Shown piece after piece: positions 9,280 to 18,055 of a DNA stretch of 64,000 bases. A program made the translations under genes and the position numbers. The DNA lies in assembly GCA_023460175.1 (NCBI GenBank), contig JAEWRC010000094.1:1-64000 (forward strand), written 5' to 3'. Origin of the DNA: Actinomycetes bacterium. GTDB lineage: Bacteria; Actinomycetota; Actinomycetes; Mycobacteriales; Mycobacteriaceae. Numbering within the stretch: the stretch's first letter is position 1; the number at the start of each line of letters is the position of its first letter. The notes under the pieces are model-generated. The model saw nothing but the letters and a program-made list of their open reading frames with translations, was not told the origin of the DNA and searched no databases.

Positions 9280-10209
9280 TCAATTGTCGAGCAGGCCCAC
9301 GGACGAGAACATCCGCTCGGGATCCCGGTCGGCGAAGTATTGCCCCAGGGCCCCGCTCAGCGCCCCGGGATCCCACGCGTCCCCCGTCGCGCTGAAAGTC
9401 TGTTCCAGCACGGGCGCCGCCACCAGCGCCACAGATGGACCATAAACGATGAAGACCTGCCCGTTGACCGCTTCGGAGGCCGGGGCCGCCAGATACCGAA
9501 CCAGCGTGACGACGTGCTCGGGCGCGAGCGCGTCCACCTCGCCCTCGGCCAGTTCGGGTGCCGCGCCGAAGGTCTCCGCCGTCATCGGCGTGCGGGCCCG
9601 CGGGCAGATGACGTTGGCGCGCACGCCGTAGCGGCTCAGGCCGCGCGCCGCCGAGACGGTCAGCGCGGTGATACCGGCCTTGGCGGCGCCGTAGTTGGCC
9701 TGCCCGGGAGGGCCGCCAAGACCCGCCTCCGAGGAGGTGTTCACCAGCCGGCCGTAGACCTTGCCGTCGTCGGCCTGCTTGGCCTTGTCCCGCCAGTACG
9801 CGGCCGCGTTGCGGGTGAGCAGGAAATGCCCGCGCAGGTGCACCGCGATGACCGCATCGAAGTCCTCGTCGGACATGTTGAACAGCATCCGGTCCCGGGT
9901 GATGCCGGCGTTGTTGACGACGACGCTCAGTCCGCCGAGACCGTCGGCGGTGGCCACCAGTTCGTCCGCGGTGGAGCGGGCGCTGATGTCACCGGCCACG
10001 GCGACGCCCTTCCCGCCGGCCGCGGCGATCTCGTCGAGCACATCGGATTCGTCGAGCGCCTTGGCGATGTCGTTGACCACGACCGTCGCCCCGGAACGGG
10101 CCAACCCGATCGCCTCGGCGCGGCCCAGTCCGGCGGCCGCGCCGGTGACCACCGCAACCTTCCCGGACAGGTCCAGCGCGGCCGGATCCTGCGTCACATT
10201 CGATGTCAC
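9280..10209 (-). CDS. hsd4A: Hsd4A-like short-chain dehydrogenase (hydroxysteroid dehydrogenase)
   Basis: A 309-residue classical SDR. The nucleotide-binding motif TGAAAGLG is at residues 22-29, NNAG at about 107 and the catalytic YGAAK near 182, with a Ser of the triad just before it in the segment NTSSEAG. By position next to the ferredoxin gene and mce4 it is the counterpart of Rv3502c, a 17-beta-hydroxysteroid dehydrogenase of about 317 residues that may also act as a 3-hydroxyacyl-CoA dehydrogenase on steroid side chains. It follows fdxD by 12 bases and shares its operator at 10520-10533. Confidence 0.9.
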   Translation of the reverse strand: MTSNVTQDPAALDLSGKVAVVTGAAAGLGRAEAIGLARSGATVVVNDIAKALDESDVLDEIAAAGGKGVAVAGDISARSTADELVATADGLGGLSVVVNNAGITRDRMLFNMSDEDFDAVIAVHLRGHFLLTRNAAAYWRDKAKQADDGKVYGRLVNTSSEAGLGGPPGQANYGAAKAGITALTVSAARGLSRYGVRANVICPRARTPMTAETFGAAPELAEGEVDALAPEHVVTLVRYLAAPASEAVNGQVFIVYGPSVALVAAPVLEQTFSATGDAWDPGALSGALGQYFADRDPERMFSSVGLLDN

Positions 10210-10221
10210 TTACGAATACCT

Positions 10222-10413
10222 CTAGTCTTCCCGGCTCAGCGCGGCGCGCGGGCACTCGGCGACGGCGCGCAACGCCAGTTCTTCTTGGTCAGGCGGAATC
10301 ACGTCGACCTTCACCACGGCGTATTCGTCGTCGTCGAGGTCGAACACGTCCGGGGCAATTCCCACGCAAATGGCGTTGCCTTCACATCGATCACGGTCAA
10401 CTTTCACGCGCAT
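10222..10413 (-). CDS. fdxD: FdxD, 3Fe-4S ferredoxin
   Basis: A 63-residue ferredoxin with only three cysteines placed as ligands: two in the segment CEGNAIC near the N-terminus and one in ECPRAAL near residue 54. This is the pattern of mycobacterial and Streptomyces 3Fe-4S ferredoxins that donate electrons to cytochromes P450. The counterpart is Rv3503c. It is the first gene of a two-gene unit with hsd4A and lies downstream of a shared divergent KstR operator. CYP142, also encoded in this window, is a plausible partner; that pairing is inference. Confidence 0.92.
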   Translation of the reverse strand: MRVKVDRDRCEGNAICVGIAPDVFDLDDDEYAVVKVDVIPPDQEELALRAVAECPRAALSRED

Positions 10414-10519
10414 CGCAATCTCCTCCCACTCCTGGTCCGGGGCTGTTCGGACAGGTTCGCAATCAGAATAGGACGCCCGGGCCGCGGGGCCAGTCTTGCA
10501 CCTTTGTGGACCCCAAGAC

Positions 10520-10533
10520 TAGAACGTGTTACA
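10520..10533. promoter_or_regulatory. KstR operator, divergent fdxD / fadE26 promoter
   Basis: TAGAACGTGTTACA fits TnnAACnnGTTnnA at every fixed position. It sits midway between fdxD on the minus strand and fadE26 on the plus strand, so one repressor site can control both transcription units. Confidence 0.85.
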
Positions 10534-10594
10534 ACCGATGCGGTAAACGGGTCGCGCGCAACCAGCGGGCCACCCGAGACGCGAGGGAGCGCGC

Positions 10595-11776
10595 ATGCGG
10601 ATCGGCTTCACCCCGGAGCAGGAGGAACTACGCCGCGAGTTGCGGGCGTACTTCACCAAGTTGATGACCCCCGAGCGCGCCGAGGCGCTTTCATCCAACG
10701 ACGGCGAGATGGGCCGCGGCAACGTCTACCGCGAAACGGTCGCGCAGATGGGCAAAGACGGCTGGCTCACGCTGTCCTGGCCCACCGAGTTCGGCGGTCA
10801 GGCCCGGCCCCCGATGGACGGGCTCATCTTCAACGACGAGGCCGCCGTCGCAGGAGTCCCGGTCCCGTTCCTGACGATCAACAGCGTCGCGCCGACGATC
10901 ATGGCGTTCGGCACCGACGAGCAGAAGAAGTTCTTCCTGCCCCGCATCGCCTCCGGCGACCTGCACTTCTCCATCGGCTACTCCGAACCCGGCGCTGGCA
11001 CGGACCTGGCCGCGCTGCGCACCACCGCAGTGCGCGACGGCGAGGATTACGTGATCAACGGTCAGAAGATGTGGACCAGCCTGATCGCCTACGCGGACTA
11101 CGTCTGGCTGGCCGCGCGGACCAATCCCGACGCCAAGAAGCACCGCGGCATTTCGATGCTGATCGTGCCGACGAGCGCCGAGGGCTTCTCCTGGACCCCG
11201 GTGCACACCATGTCGGGCGTGGACACCAGCGCGACCTATTACCAGGATGTGCGGGTCCCGGTCGGCAATCTCGTGGGCGAGGAGAACGCAGGCTGGAAGC
11301 TGGTGACCAACCAGCTCAACCACGAACGCGTCGCCCTGGTGTCGGCGCAACCGATCTTCGTGGCCCTCGACGGCGTTCGGGAGTGGGCGCAGAACACCAA
11401 AGATCCCCACGGCAATCGGCTGATCGATTCGCAGTGGGTGCAGCTGAACCTGGCCCGCGTGCACGCCAAGGCCGAGGTGCTGAAGCTGATCAACTGGGAG
11501 TTGGCATCGGCTTCGGAGGCGGCGCCGTCGCCGGCGGATGCCTCGGCGGCCAAGGTTTACGGCACCGAGCTGGCCACCGAGGCCTACCGCCTGCTGATGG
11601 AGGTGCTGGGGACCTCGGCGACGCTGCGCACCGATACTCCGGGGGCGCTGCTGCGCGGCCGGATCGAGCGCATGCACCGGTCCTGCCTGATCCTCACCTT
11701 CGGCGGCGGCACCAACGAGATCCAGCGCGACATCATCGGCATGGTCGCCCTGGGCCTGCCCCGGGTCAACCGCTAA
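10595..11776 (+). CDS. fadE26: FadE26, acyl-CoA dehydrogenase subunit (ChsE4 type)
   Basis: A 393-residue acyl-CoA dehydrogenase. The FAD-binding segment YSEPGAGTDLA lies near residue 129 and the family C-terminal motif GGGTNEIQRDII near 370. In M. tuberculosis FadE26 pairs with FadE27 as the alpha2beta2 enzyme ChsE4-ChsE5, which dehydrogenates the CoA thioester of the long cholesterol side chain; a two-gene heteromeric arrangement is retained here. fadE27 follows 19 bases later and fadD17 after it. The start ATG is preceded by a purine-rich stretch (GAGGGAG). Confidence 0.93.
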   Translation: MRIGFTPEQEELRRELRAYFTKLMTPERAEALSSNDGEMGRGNVYRETVAQMGKDGWLTLSWPTEFGGQARPPMDGLIFNDEAAVAGVPVPFLTINSVAPTIMAFGTDEQKKFFLPRIASGDLHFSIGYSEPGAGTDLAALRTTAVRDGEDYVINGQKMWTSLIAYADYVWLAARTNPDAKKHRGISMLIVPTSAEGFSWTPVHTMSGVDTSATYYQDVRVPVGNLVGEENAGWKLVTNQLNHERVALVSAQPIFVALDGVREWAQNTKDPHGNRLIDSQWVQLNLARVHAKAEVLKLINWELASASEAAPSPADASAAKVYGTELATEAYRLLMEVLGTSATLRTDTPGALLRGRIERMHRSCLILTFGGGTNEIQRDIIGMVALGLPRVNR

Positions 11777-11795
11777 CGGAAAGCAGGGATTTCAC

Positions 11796-12893
11796 ATGGA
11801 CTTCACCTGGCCCGAAGCCGCCGACGACCTCGGCGGGCTGGTCCGCACCATCACCGAATCCGTCTGCACGCCCGAGCATCAGCGCACGCTCGACGGACTC
11901 GACGAACGCTTCGACAAGGACCTGTGGTCCAAGCTGATCGATGCCGACGTCCTGTCGACGGCCGCGCCGGAGTCCCTCGGCGGCGGCGGTTACGGGGTGT
12001 TGGAGCAGACCGCGGTGCTCGAGGCGCTGGGCCGGCAGCTGGCCGCGGTTCCCTACCTGGACTCGGTCCTGTTGGCGGCCGGAGCGCTCGCCGCATTCGG
12101 TTCGCCTGGGCTGCAGGAACGGTGGGCAACCCCGGCCGTCGCCGGCGCCGCGGTGCTCACCGTCGCCCTGGCCGGCGAGATGGGGCAGGGCCCCGTCCTC
12201 GCGCGTTCCGACGGCGAGGGTCATCAGCTCACCGGCACCCGCACCCAGGTCGGCTTCGCTGGGTCCGCCGAGGCGTTCCTGGTTCCGGCCGAAACCGATT
12301 CGGGGACAGCGGTTTTCCTGGTCGACGCCACGGATCCCGGAGTCACCGTCACCGTCCTGAACACCACCGGCCACGGCAGCGTGGGGCACCTGCAGCTGCA
12401 GGGCGTGCCGGTGGGTGCCGACCGGCTGGTGGGCGGCACGGAGGTGCTGGACTGGCTGACGGCTCGACAATTGCTGGGCCTGACCGCATTCCAGCTCGGT
12501 GTCCTGGATCGCGCCCTCGAGCAGACCGCGCAGTACGCCCGCGAGCGCGAGCAGTTCGACCGTCCGATCGGCAGCTTCCAGGCGGTGTCCTCGCGGCTGG
12601 CCGACGGCTACATCGACGTCAAGGGGCTGCGCCTGACCCTGACCCAGGCCGCCTGGCGGCTCGCCGAGGGCCTGCCGGCCGCGGTGGATCTGCGGAGCGC
12701 CGCGTTCTGGGCCGCCGAGGCCGGCCACCGCGTCGCGCACACCGCCGTCCATGTGCACGGCGGCGTCGGCATCGACGTCGACCACCCGGTGCACCGGTAC
12801 TTCCTGGCCGCCAAGCAGACCGAGTTCACCCTCGGCAGCGCCACCGGCCAGCTGTTGGCCATCGGCGCCGAGCTGGCCACCACCCCAGTCTGA
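11796..12893 (+). CDS. fadE27: FadE27, acyl-CoA dehydrogenase partner subunit (ChsE5 type)
   Basis: A 365-residue acyl-CoA-dehydrogenase-fold protein with the C-terminal segment HVHGGVGIDVDHPVHRYF in place of the usual TNEI motif. It is paired directly with fadE26. The steroid-specific dehydrogenases of mycobacteria are heterotetramers in which catalytic and FAD-binding residues are divided between two neighbouring genes, and this gene fits the second-subunit role. The counterpart is Rv3505. An AGCAGGGA ribosome-binding stretch precedes the ATG. Confidence 0.92.
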   Translation: MDFTWPEAADDLGGLVRTITESVCTPEHQRTLDGLDERFDKDLWSKLIDADVLSTAAPESLGGGGYGVLEQTAVLEALGRQLAAVPYLDSVLLAAGALAAFGSPGLQERWATPAVAGAAVLTVALAGEMGQGPVLARSDGEGHQLTGTRTQVGFAGSAEAFLVPAETDSGTAVFLVDATDPGVTVTVLNTTGHGSVGHLQLQGVPVGADRLVGGTEVLDWLTARQLLGLTAFQLGVLDRALEQTAQYAREREQFDRPIGSFQAVSSRLADGYIDVKGLRLTLTQAAWRLAEGLPAAVDLRSAAFWAAEAGHRVAHTAVHVHGGVGIDVDHPVHRYFLAAKQTEFTLGSATGQLLAIGAELATTPV

Positions 12894-12908
12894 CCCGTGC
12901 CCACCGGT

Positions 12909-12957
12909 GATTTCGGCGTGATCGCCCACGGTGAGCATGGGAAATCACGCCCAAATC
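12909..12957. repeat. Imperfect 14-base inverted repeat at the fadE27-fadD17 junction
   Basis: The left arm GATTTCGGCGTGAT (12909-12922) and right arm ATCACGCCCAAATC (12944-12957) are reverse complements with one mismatch around a 21-base loop. It looks like an inserted intergenic palindrome. It lies inside the longest possible fadD17 reading frame, which is one reason to prefer the later start for that gene. Confidence 0.75.
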
Positions 12958-12965
12958 GCAGCACC

Positions 12966-14471
12966 GTGGCCGGGTTGTTGGCCGCGCTGACCGAGGTCGA
13001 CGACCGCGGCGTGTACTCCGGTGACGATGCCGCCTTCGTGAGCTGGCGCGACCACATCCAGGCCGGCGCCGAGCTGGCCGCGACCCTGCGGGATCGGCTG
13101 CGCCCGGACGCCCCGCCGCATGTCGGCGTGCTACTGGGCAATACGCCGTTCTTCAGCACGGTGCTGGTCGCGGCCGCGCTGACCGGCATCGTGCCGGTGG
13201 GCCTGAATCCCACCCGGCGCGGCGCGGCGCTGCAGCGCGACATCGACAAGGCAGATTGCCAACTGGTGCTGGCCGATTCCGACGGCCGCGACGCCGCGGC
13301 GGGGATCGACGTGGTCGACGTCGAATCCGCCGATTTCGCCGCCGCACTGGCGGCCCACCGCGGCGCGCGGAGCGAGTTCCGCGCCGCCGACCCCGACGAT
13401 CTGTTCATGCTGATCTTCACCTCCGGCACCAGCGGCGACCCGAAGGCGGTCCGCTGCACGCACGAGAAGGTCGCGGTGCCCGGGGTGATGCTCGCCGAGC
13501 GGTTCGGCCTGGGCGCCACCGACACGTGCTATCTGTCGATGCCGCTGTTCCATTCCAACGCGGTGATGGCGGGGTGGGCCCCGGCGGTGGCCGCTGGTGC
13601 GTCGATTGCGTTGCGCCGCAAGTTCTCCGCCTCCCAGTTCATCCCGGACACCCGGCGGTTCGGCGCCACCTACGCCAACTACGTCGGCAAGCCGCTGTCC
13701 TACATCCTCGCCACGCCCGAACGCGACGACGACGCCGACAACCCGCTGCGCGTGGCCTACGGCAACGAGGCCGCACCGCGCGACATCCGACGCTTCGCCG
13801 AGCGGTTCGCCGTGCAGGTGGTCGACGGCTTCGGTTCCAGCGAGGGCGGGGTGTCCATCGCCCGCACGCCCGACACCCCGGAGGGTGCGCTGGGACCACT
13901 GGTGGGCGGTCTCGACATCCTCGACGTCGAGACCGGCGAGTCCTGCCCGCCCGGGGTCATCGGCGAGCTGGTCAACACCGCGGGCCCCGGCCAATTCCGC
14001 GGCTACTACAACGATCCCGACGCCGAGGCGCAGCGGATGACCGGCGGCAGCTACCGCAGCGGGGACCTGGCCTACCGGGACGAGGCGGGCTTCGCGTATT
14101 TCGCCGGGCGGCTGGGCGATTGGATGCGCGTCGACGGGGAGAACCTGGGCACCGCGCCCATCGAGCGGATCCTGATGCGCCACCCCGAGGTCACCGAGGC
14201 CGCGGTGTACCCGATCCCGGATCCCGCGGTCGGGGATCAGGTGATGGCCGCCCTGGTCGTGGCGGACGTCGACGCGTTCGACATCGAAAAATTCGTCGAG
14301 TTCCTCGGCGCCCAGGGCGATCTGGGACCGAAGCAATGGCCGTCGTACTTACGGTTGAGCACCACGCTGCCGCGCACCGAGACCTTCAAGGTGCTCAAGC
14401 GTCAACTGACCGCCGAGGCCACCGACTGCGCCGACCCCGTCTACCCCGTCACCCGACCAGCGACGGGATGA
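12966..14471 (+). CDS. fadD17: FadD17-like steroid acyl-CoA synthetase
   Basis: An ANL-family CoA ligase. The AMP-binding P-loop motif FTSGTSGDPKA, the segment GFGSSEGG and the hinge region YFAGRLGDWMRVDGEN are all present. Rv3506 (FadD17) is about 502 residues and in M. tuberculosis activates steroids with the shortened C5 side chain. The frame is open back to a GTG at 12897, but that extension (23 codons) encodes only the palindrome at 12909-12957. The GTG at 12966 gives 501 residues and aligns with the family start, so I chose it. It is third in the fadE26-fadE27 operon and overlaps ilvX convergently by 23 bases. Confidence 0.88.
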   Translation: MAGLLAALTEVDDRGVYSGDDAAFVSWRDHIQAGAELAATLRDRLRPDAPPHVGVLLGNTPFFSTVLVAAALTGIVPVGLNPTRRGAALQRDIDKADCQLVLADSDGRDAAAGIDVVDVESADFAAALAAHRGARSEFRAADPDDLFMLIFTSGTSGDPKAVRCTHEKVAVPGVMLAERFGLGATDTCYLSMPLFHSNAVMAGWAPAVAAGASIALRRKFSASQFIPDTRRFGATYANYVGKPLSYILATPERDDDADNPLRVAYGNEAAPRDIRRFAERFAVQVVDGFGSSEGGVSIARTPDTPEGALGPLVGGLDILDVETGESCPPGVIGELVNTAGPGQFRGYYNDPDAEAQRMTGGSYRSGDLAYRDEAGFAYFAGRLGDWMRVDGENLGTAPIERILMRHPEVTEAAVYPIPDPAVGDQVMAALVVADVDAFDIEKFVEFLGAQGDLGPKQWPSYLRLSTTLPRTETFKVLKRQLTAEATDCADPVYPVTRPATG

Positions 14472-16008
14472 CAGCCTCGATCAGGTGCGGCCCCGGCTCG
14501 CCGAACGCCTCCTCGAGCGCCGCGGCGAACTCTTCGGCCGAATGCACCCGTTGCGCGGGCACCCCCATGCCCTGGGCGATCTGCACGAAATCGATTGTGG
14601 GCCGGCCGATGTCGAGCAGATCGCGCGCCTTGGGGCCGGGTGACTCGGCGCCTTCGGCTCCGACGCGTTGCAGTTCGATCCGCAGGATGTCGTAGGCGCC
14701 GTTGTTGAGGATGACGGTGGTGACGTCGAGCTGCTCGCGCGCCTGGGTCCACAGCGCGGACACCGTGTACATCGCCGAGCCGTCGGCCTGCAGCGACAGC
14801 ACGGGACGGTCCGGTGCCGCGATCGCCGCGCCGACGGCCGTGGGCATCCCGTAGCCGATGGCCCCGCCGGTCAGCGTCAACACGTCGTGCGCGGGCGCCC
14901 CGGCCGTGCTGGCCGCCAAAGTCACACCGGCGGTGTTGGACTCGTCGACAATGATCGCGTCCTGCGGCAGCAACGCGCCGACGACCGCCGCGACCGACAC
15001 CGCGGTCAACGGGCCGCTGGGCAGATCGGGGCGCGCCGCCGCTGCCACCGCGGCCTCCGCGCCGGGCGCGAGGTCATCGGCGAGGTGCTCCAGCGCCACT
15101 GCGGCACCGCCGTATTCGGCGAGGGTGTGCACCTGACAGCCGTCGAGGACCAAGTCGCTGCGCTTGCCCGGGTAGGCGAAGAACGAGACCGGCGACACGG
15201 CACCGGCCAGGATCAGGTGCTGCGCGCCGGCCAGTTGCGCCTCGGCGGCCTCGGCGAAGTAGGCCAACCGCTCGACCGCAGGTATACCGGCCCCGCGCTG
15301 CAGGCGGGCGGGAAAGGTCTCGCACAGCAGGCGGGCGCCGGTGGCGGCGGCGATCCGGGTGGCGGCCGACAGCCCGTCGACGCGAGTGGCGTCGCCGCCG
15401 ATCAGGATGACCGTGTCCGCCCCGGAGCGCAACACCTCGGCGGCGCCGCGCAGCGCGCCGCGATCGACGTCCGCGGGGCTTGCCGGTTTCAGCTGCGGCG
15501 CATCGGTTTCCGGCGCCGGCTCCCACGAGACATCCGCGGGCAGGATGAGGGTGGACACCACGCCGGAGCGGCTGGCCGCGACCGCGTCGACGGCATCGGT
15601 GGCCAGGTCCGCTACCCGTTCGGTCCGGTGCACCCAGCCCGAGACGCTGCCGGCCAACGCCTCGATGTCGGATTCCAACGGTGCGTCGAATTGCTTGTGG
15701 TAGGTGGCGTGATCACCGACGACGACCACCATCGGGGTGTGCGCGCGACGCGCGTTGTGCAGGTTGGCCAGGCCGTTGGCCAGCCCCGGCCCGAGGTGCA
15801 GCAGCACGGCGGCCGGCTTGTCGGCGATGCGCGCATAGCCGTCGGCCGCGCCGGTGGCCACGCCCTCGAACAGGGCCAGCACACTGCGCATTTCGGGCAC
15901 GTCGTCGAGTGCGGCCACGAAGTGCATCTCGGAGGTGCCCGGGTTGGCGAAGCAGACCTCGACGCCGCTGTCCACCAGCGCGGCAAGCAGCGCCCGAGCA
16001 CCGTTCAC
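14449..16008 (-). CDS. ilvX: IlvX-like thiamine-pyrophosphate enzyme
   Basis: A 519-residue member of the acetolactate synthase / benzoylformate decarboxylase family. The N-terminal domain holds the segment NPGTSEMHF, and the TPP-binding domain has GGAIGYGMP, ADGSAMYT and ILNNGAYDI near the C-terminus. The start GTG at 16008 overlaps the amidohydrolase stop as GTGA; the frame is open upstream but only as antisense shadow. The counterpart is Rv3509c (515 residues), whose substrate is unknown. Its place in the sterol region and the coupling to an amidohydrolase suggest a carbon-carbon lyase step, but that is inference. Confidence 0.9.
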   Translation of the reverse strand: MNGARALLAALVDSGVEVCFANPGTSEMHFVAALDDVPEMRSVLALFEGVATGAADGYARIADKPAAVLLHLGPGLANGLANLHNARRAHTPMVVVVGDHATYHKQFDAPLESDIEALAGSVSGWVHRTERVADLATDAVDAVAASRSGVVSTLILPADVSWEPAPETDAPQLKPASPADVDRGALRGAAEVLRSGADTVILIGGDATRVDGLSAATRIAAATGARLLCETFPARLQRGAGIPAVERLAYFAEAAEAQLAGAQHLILAGAVSPVSFFAYPGKRSDLVLDGCQVHTLAEYGGAAVALEHLADDLAPGAEAAVAAAARPDLPSGPLTAVSVAAVVGALLPQDAIIVDESNTAGVTLAASTAGAPAHDVLTLTGGAIGYGMPTAVGAAIAAPDRPVLSLQADGSAMYTVSALWTQAREQLDVTTVILNNGAYDILRIELQRVGAEGAESPGPKARDLLDIGRPTIDFVQIAQGMGVPAQRVHSAEEFAAALEEAFGEPGPHLIEAVIPSLVG

Positions 16009-16835
16009 GGTCGGTCCCCTTCGAGTTTGGGGAACACCCGGCGGGCGTTGCCCTGCAGATAGTCGTCGCGGGCCTGCGCCGACAAGCCGAGGTCGTCGAG
16101 CCCGTCGAGGGCGTGGGCGTGCCCGATCATCGGATAGTTGCTGCCGAACAACACCTTTCGCTGCCCGGTGGAGGTCTTCATGAATGCGACGAGTTCGTCC
16201 GGCAGCCGCTTGGTCGTGTAGGCCGAGGTGTCGATGTAGACGTTGGGGTGCTTGCGCGCCACCGCCACCATCTCCTCGGTCCACGGGTAGCCGACATGCC
16301 CGCACACCATGACAAGTTCGGGGAAGTCGAGGGCGACCTCGTCGATGTACGGAATCGGACGCCCGGTCTCCGACGGGCGCAGCGGGCCGGTGTGGCCGAC
16401 CTGGGTGCAGAACGGCACGCCGAGATCCACGCACGCGGCGAACAGCGGGTAGTAGCGGCGGTCGGTCGGCGGCAGCCGCCACAGCCAGGGCACCACCCGC
16501 AGCGCGACGAATCCCTCGTCGACCCGCCGGCGCAGTTCCCGCACGGCCTCCATCGGGCGGTCGAGATCGACGGTGGCGACGCCGGCGAACCGGTCGGGAT
16601 GCGCGGCCACCCAGCCGGCCACCTCGTCGTTGGAGACCAGGTCCAATCCGTTGGGGCCGCGCCACGCGCTCAGCAGCCCCACCTCGACCCCGGCGGCGTC
16701 CATCGAGGCGAGCGTGACGTCGATCGGGATGTCGTCGACGGGCATGGCCCCGCCCGTCCAGCGCCGCAACGAGGCCAGCATGTCGTTGGCCAGGAAACGA
16801 GGAGTCGGATGCTGCATCCACACGTCGACCGTCAT
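16005..16835 (-). CDS. Amidohydrolase-2 family metal-dependent hydrolase or decarboxylase
   Basis: A 276-residue TIM-barrel amidohydrolase of the ACMSD / gamma-resorcylate decarboxylase type. It shows a QVGHTG segment, a CGHVGYPW metal-site His and the C-terminal LFGSNYPM motif typical of this family. It is translationally coupled to ilvX. The counterpart is Rv3510c (about 278 residues). The two genes may handle a carboxylated or beta-keto intermediate, though no substrate has been established that I know of. No KstR motif was found directly upstream; a hairpin at 16863-16892 separates it from the preceding gene. Confidence 0.88.
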   Translation of the reverse strand: MTVDVWMQHPTPRFLANDMLASLRRWTGGAMPVDDIPIDVTLASMDAAGVEVGLLSAWRGPNGLDLVSNDEVAGWVAAHPDRFAGVATVDLDRPMEAVRELRRRVDEGFVALRVVPWLWRLPPTDRRYYPLFAACVDLGVPFCTQVGHTGPLRPSETGRPIPYIDEVALDFPELVMVCGHVGYPWTEEMVAVARKHPNVYIDTSAYTTKRLPDELVAFMKTSTGQRKVLFGSNYPMIGHAHALDGLDDLGLSAQARDDYLQGNARRVFPKLEGDRP

Positions 16836-16862
16836 CCCGGTCGACTCTAGCCGGAAGACGGA

Positions 16863-16892
16863 GCGGTTCGCGGAGCCTGCGTAGCGAACCGC
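16863..16892. terminator. Perfect 9-bp inverted repeat between the NPD-like gene and the amidohydrolase
   Basis: GCGGTTCGC (16863-16871) and GCGAACCGC (16884-16892) form a stem around a 12-base loop, downstream of the fadD19-NPD unit. There is no clear T-run, so it could be an atypical terminator or an attenuator in front of the amidohydrolase-ilvX unit. Confidence 0.5.
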
Positions 16893-16933
16893 GGAGGAGT
16901 CCGGCCATCAAACCCTAGCCAAAGGAAACCGGG

Positions 16934-18055
16934 TCAGCCTTCGCGAATCGAATTCAACCGCTGTGAGGCGGTCTCGAAGCCGTCGACCAACTCGGCGACG
17001 ATGTCGGCGACCGGGCGGATCTCGTTCATCCGGCCGACGATCTGCCCGACCGGCATCGCGACGGTGCTCGGATCGCTGGATTCGCTCATCCGCTGGTGCG
17101 CCCCGCTGACCAGAATGTTCTGCAGCGGCATCGGCAGCGGCTCGGGCGCGCCCTCCGCGTCCCACGCGTCGGTCCAGCGGCTCTTGAGCAGCCGCGCGGG
17201 CTTGCCGGTGTAGATCCGGCGGCGCACGGTGTCCGCCGAGGTTGCCTTCAGCATGGCCTCCTGCACCACCGAGCGGCCGGACTCCAGCCGCACGCCCAGG
17301 TCGTACTCGGCGGCGGTGAGGAACGCCGAGCCCATCCACACGCCCTGGGCGCCCAGGGCCAGCGCCGCGGCGACCTGCCGACCGGTGCCGATGCCGCCGG
17401 CGGCCAGCACCGGGGCCTTGCCGTCGAGGGCGTCGACGATCTCGGGCCACAGCACCATCGAGCCGATCTCGCCGGTGTGCCCGCCGGCCTCGTGGCCCTG
17501 TGCGACGACGATATCGACGCCGTTCTCCACGTGCCGCAGCGCGTGCTTGGCCGAACCGGCCAGTGCCGCAACGGGAACGCCAGCGGCGTGCACCTGGTCG
17601 ATGACGTCCTTCGGCGGCGATCCGAGCGCGTTGGCGATGAGCTTGATCGGGTGCTTGAGCGCGACGTCGACGTGGCTGCGCGCCACGGAGTGCAGCCAGC
17701 CCAGCACGCCCTCGTTGCGGTCGCCGTCGTCGGACAGCGGCGGGACGCCGAGGTCGGCCAGCGTCTTGTCGACGAAGTCGCGGTGGGTCTGCGGGATCAG
17801 CTTGTCGATGTCGACGGCGCTGCCCTCGGTGGGCACCTTGGCCGGCATGACGACGTCGACACCGTAGGGCTTGCCGTCGGTGTTCTCGTCCATCCAGCAC
17901 AGGACGTTCTCGAGGTCGTCGGCGTCGTTGAAGCGCACGCAGCCGAGTACGCCGAGCCCGCCCGCGCGACTCACCGCGGCCGCGACCTTCTCCGACGGGG
18001 TGAAGACGAAGATCGGGTATTCGATGCCGAACCGATCGCAGAGTTCTGTACGCAT
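16934..18055 (-). CDS. Nitronate monooxygenase (2-nitropropane dioxygenase)-like flavoprotein
   Basis: A 373-residue FMN-dependent TIM-barrel protein of the NPD family. Family features are the N-terminal segment IEYPIF, the AGGLGVLG motif, GHEAGGHTG at about residue 180 and the phosphate-binding AAGGIGTGRQVAAAL. The start is the ATG at 18055, which overlaps the fadD19 stop by one base. IpdC, an NPD-family enzyme of late cholesterol ring degradation, begins differently (remembered sequence), so this is probably another paralogue. Coupling to fadD19 suggests a role on a steroid CoA thioester, for example double-bond reduction, but the substrate is unknown. Confidence 0.85.
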   Translation of the reverse strand: MRTELCDRFGIEYPIFVFTPSEKVAAAVSRAGGLGVLGCVRFNDADDLENVLCWMDENTDGKPYGVDVVMPAKVPTEGSAVDIDKLIPQTHRDFVDKTLADLGVPPLSDDGDRNEGVLGWLHSVARSHVDVALKHPIKLIANALGSPPKDVIDQVHAAGVPVAALAGSAKHALRHVENGVDIVVAQGHEAGGHTGEIGSMVLWPEIVDALDGKAPVLAAGGIGTGRQVAAALALGAQGVWMGSAFLTAAEYDLGVRLESGRSVVQEAMLKATSADTVRRRIYTGKPARLLKSRWTDAWDAEGAPEPLPMPLQNILVSGAHQRMSESSDPSTVAMPVGQIVGRMNEIRPVADIVAELVDGFETASQRLNSIREG

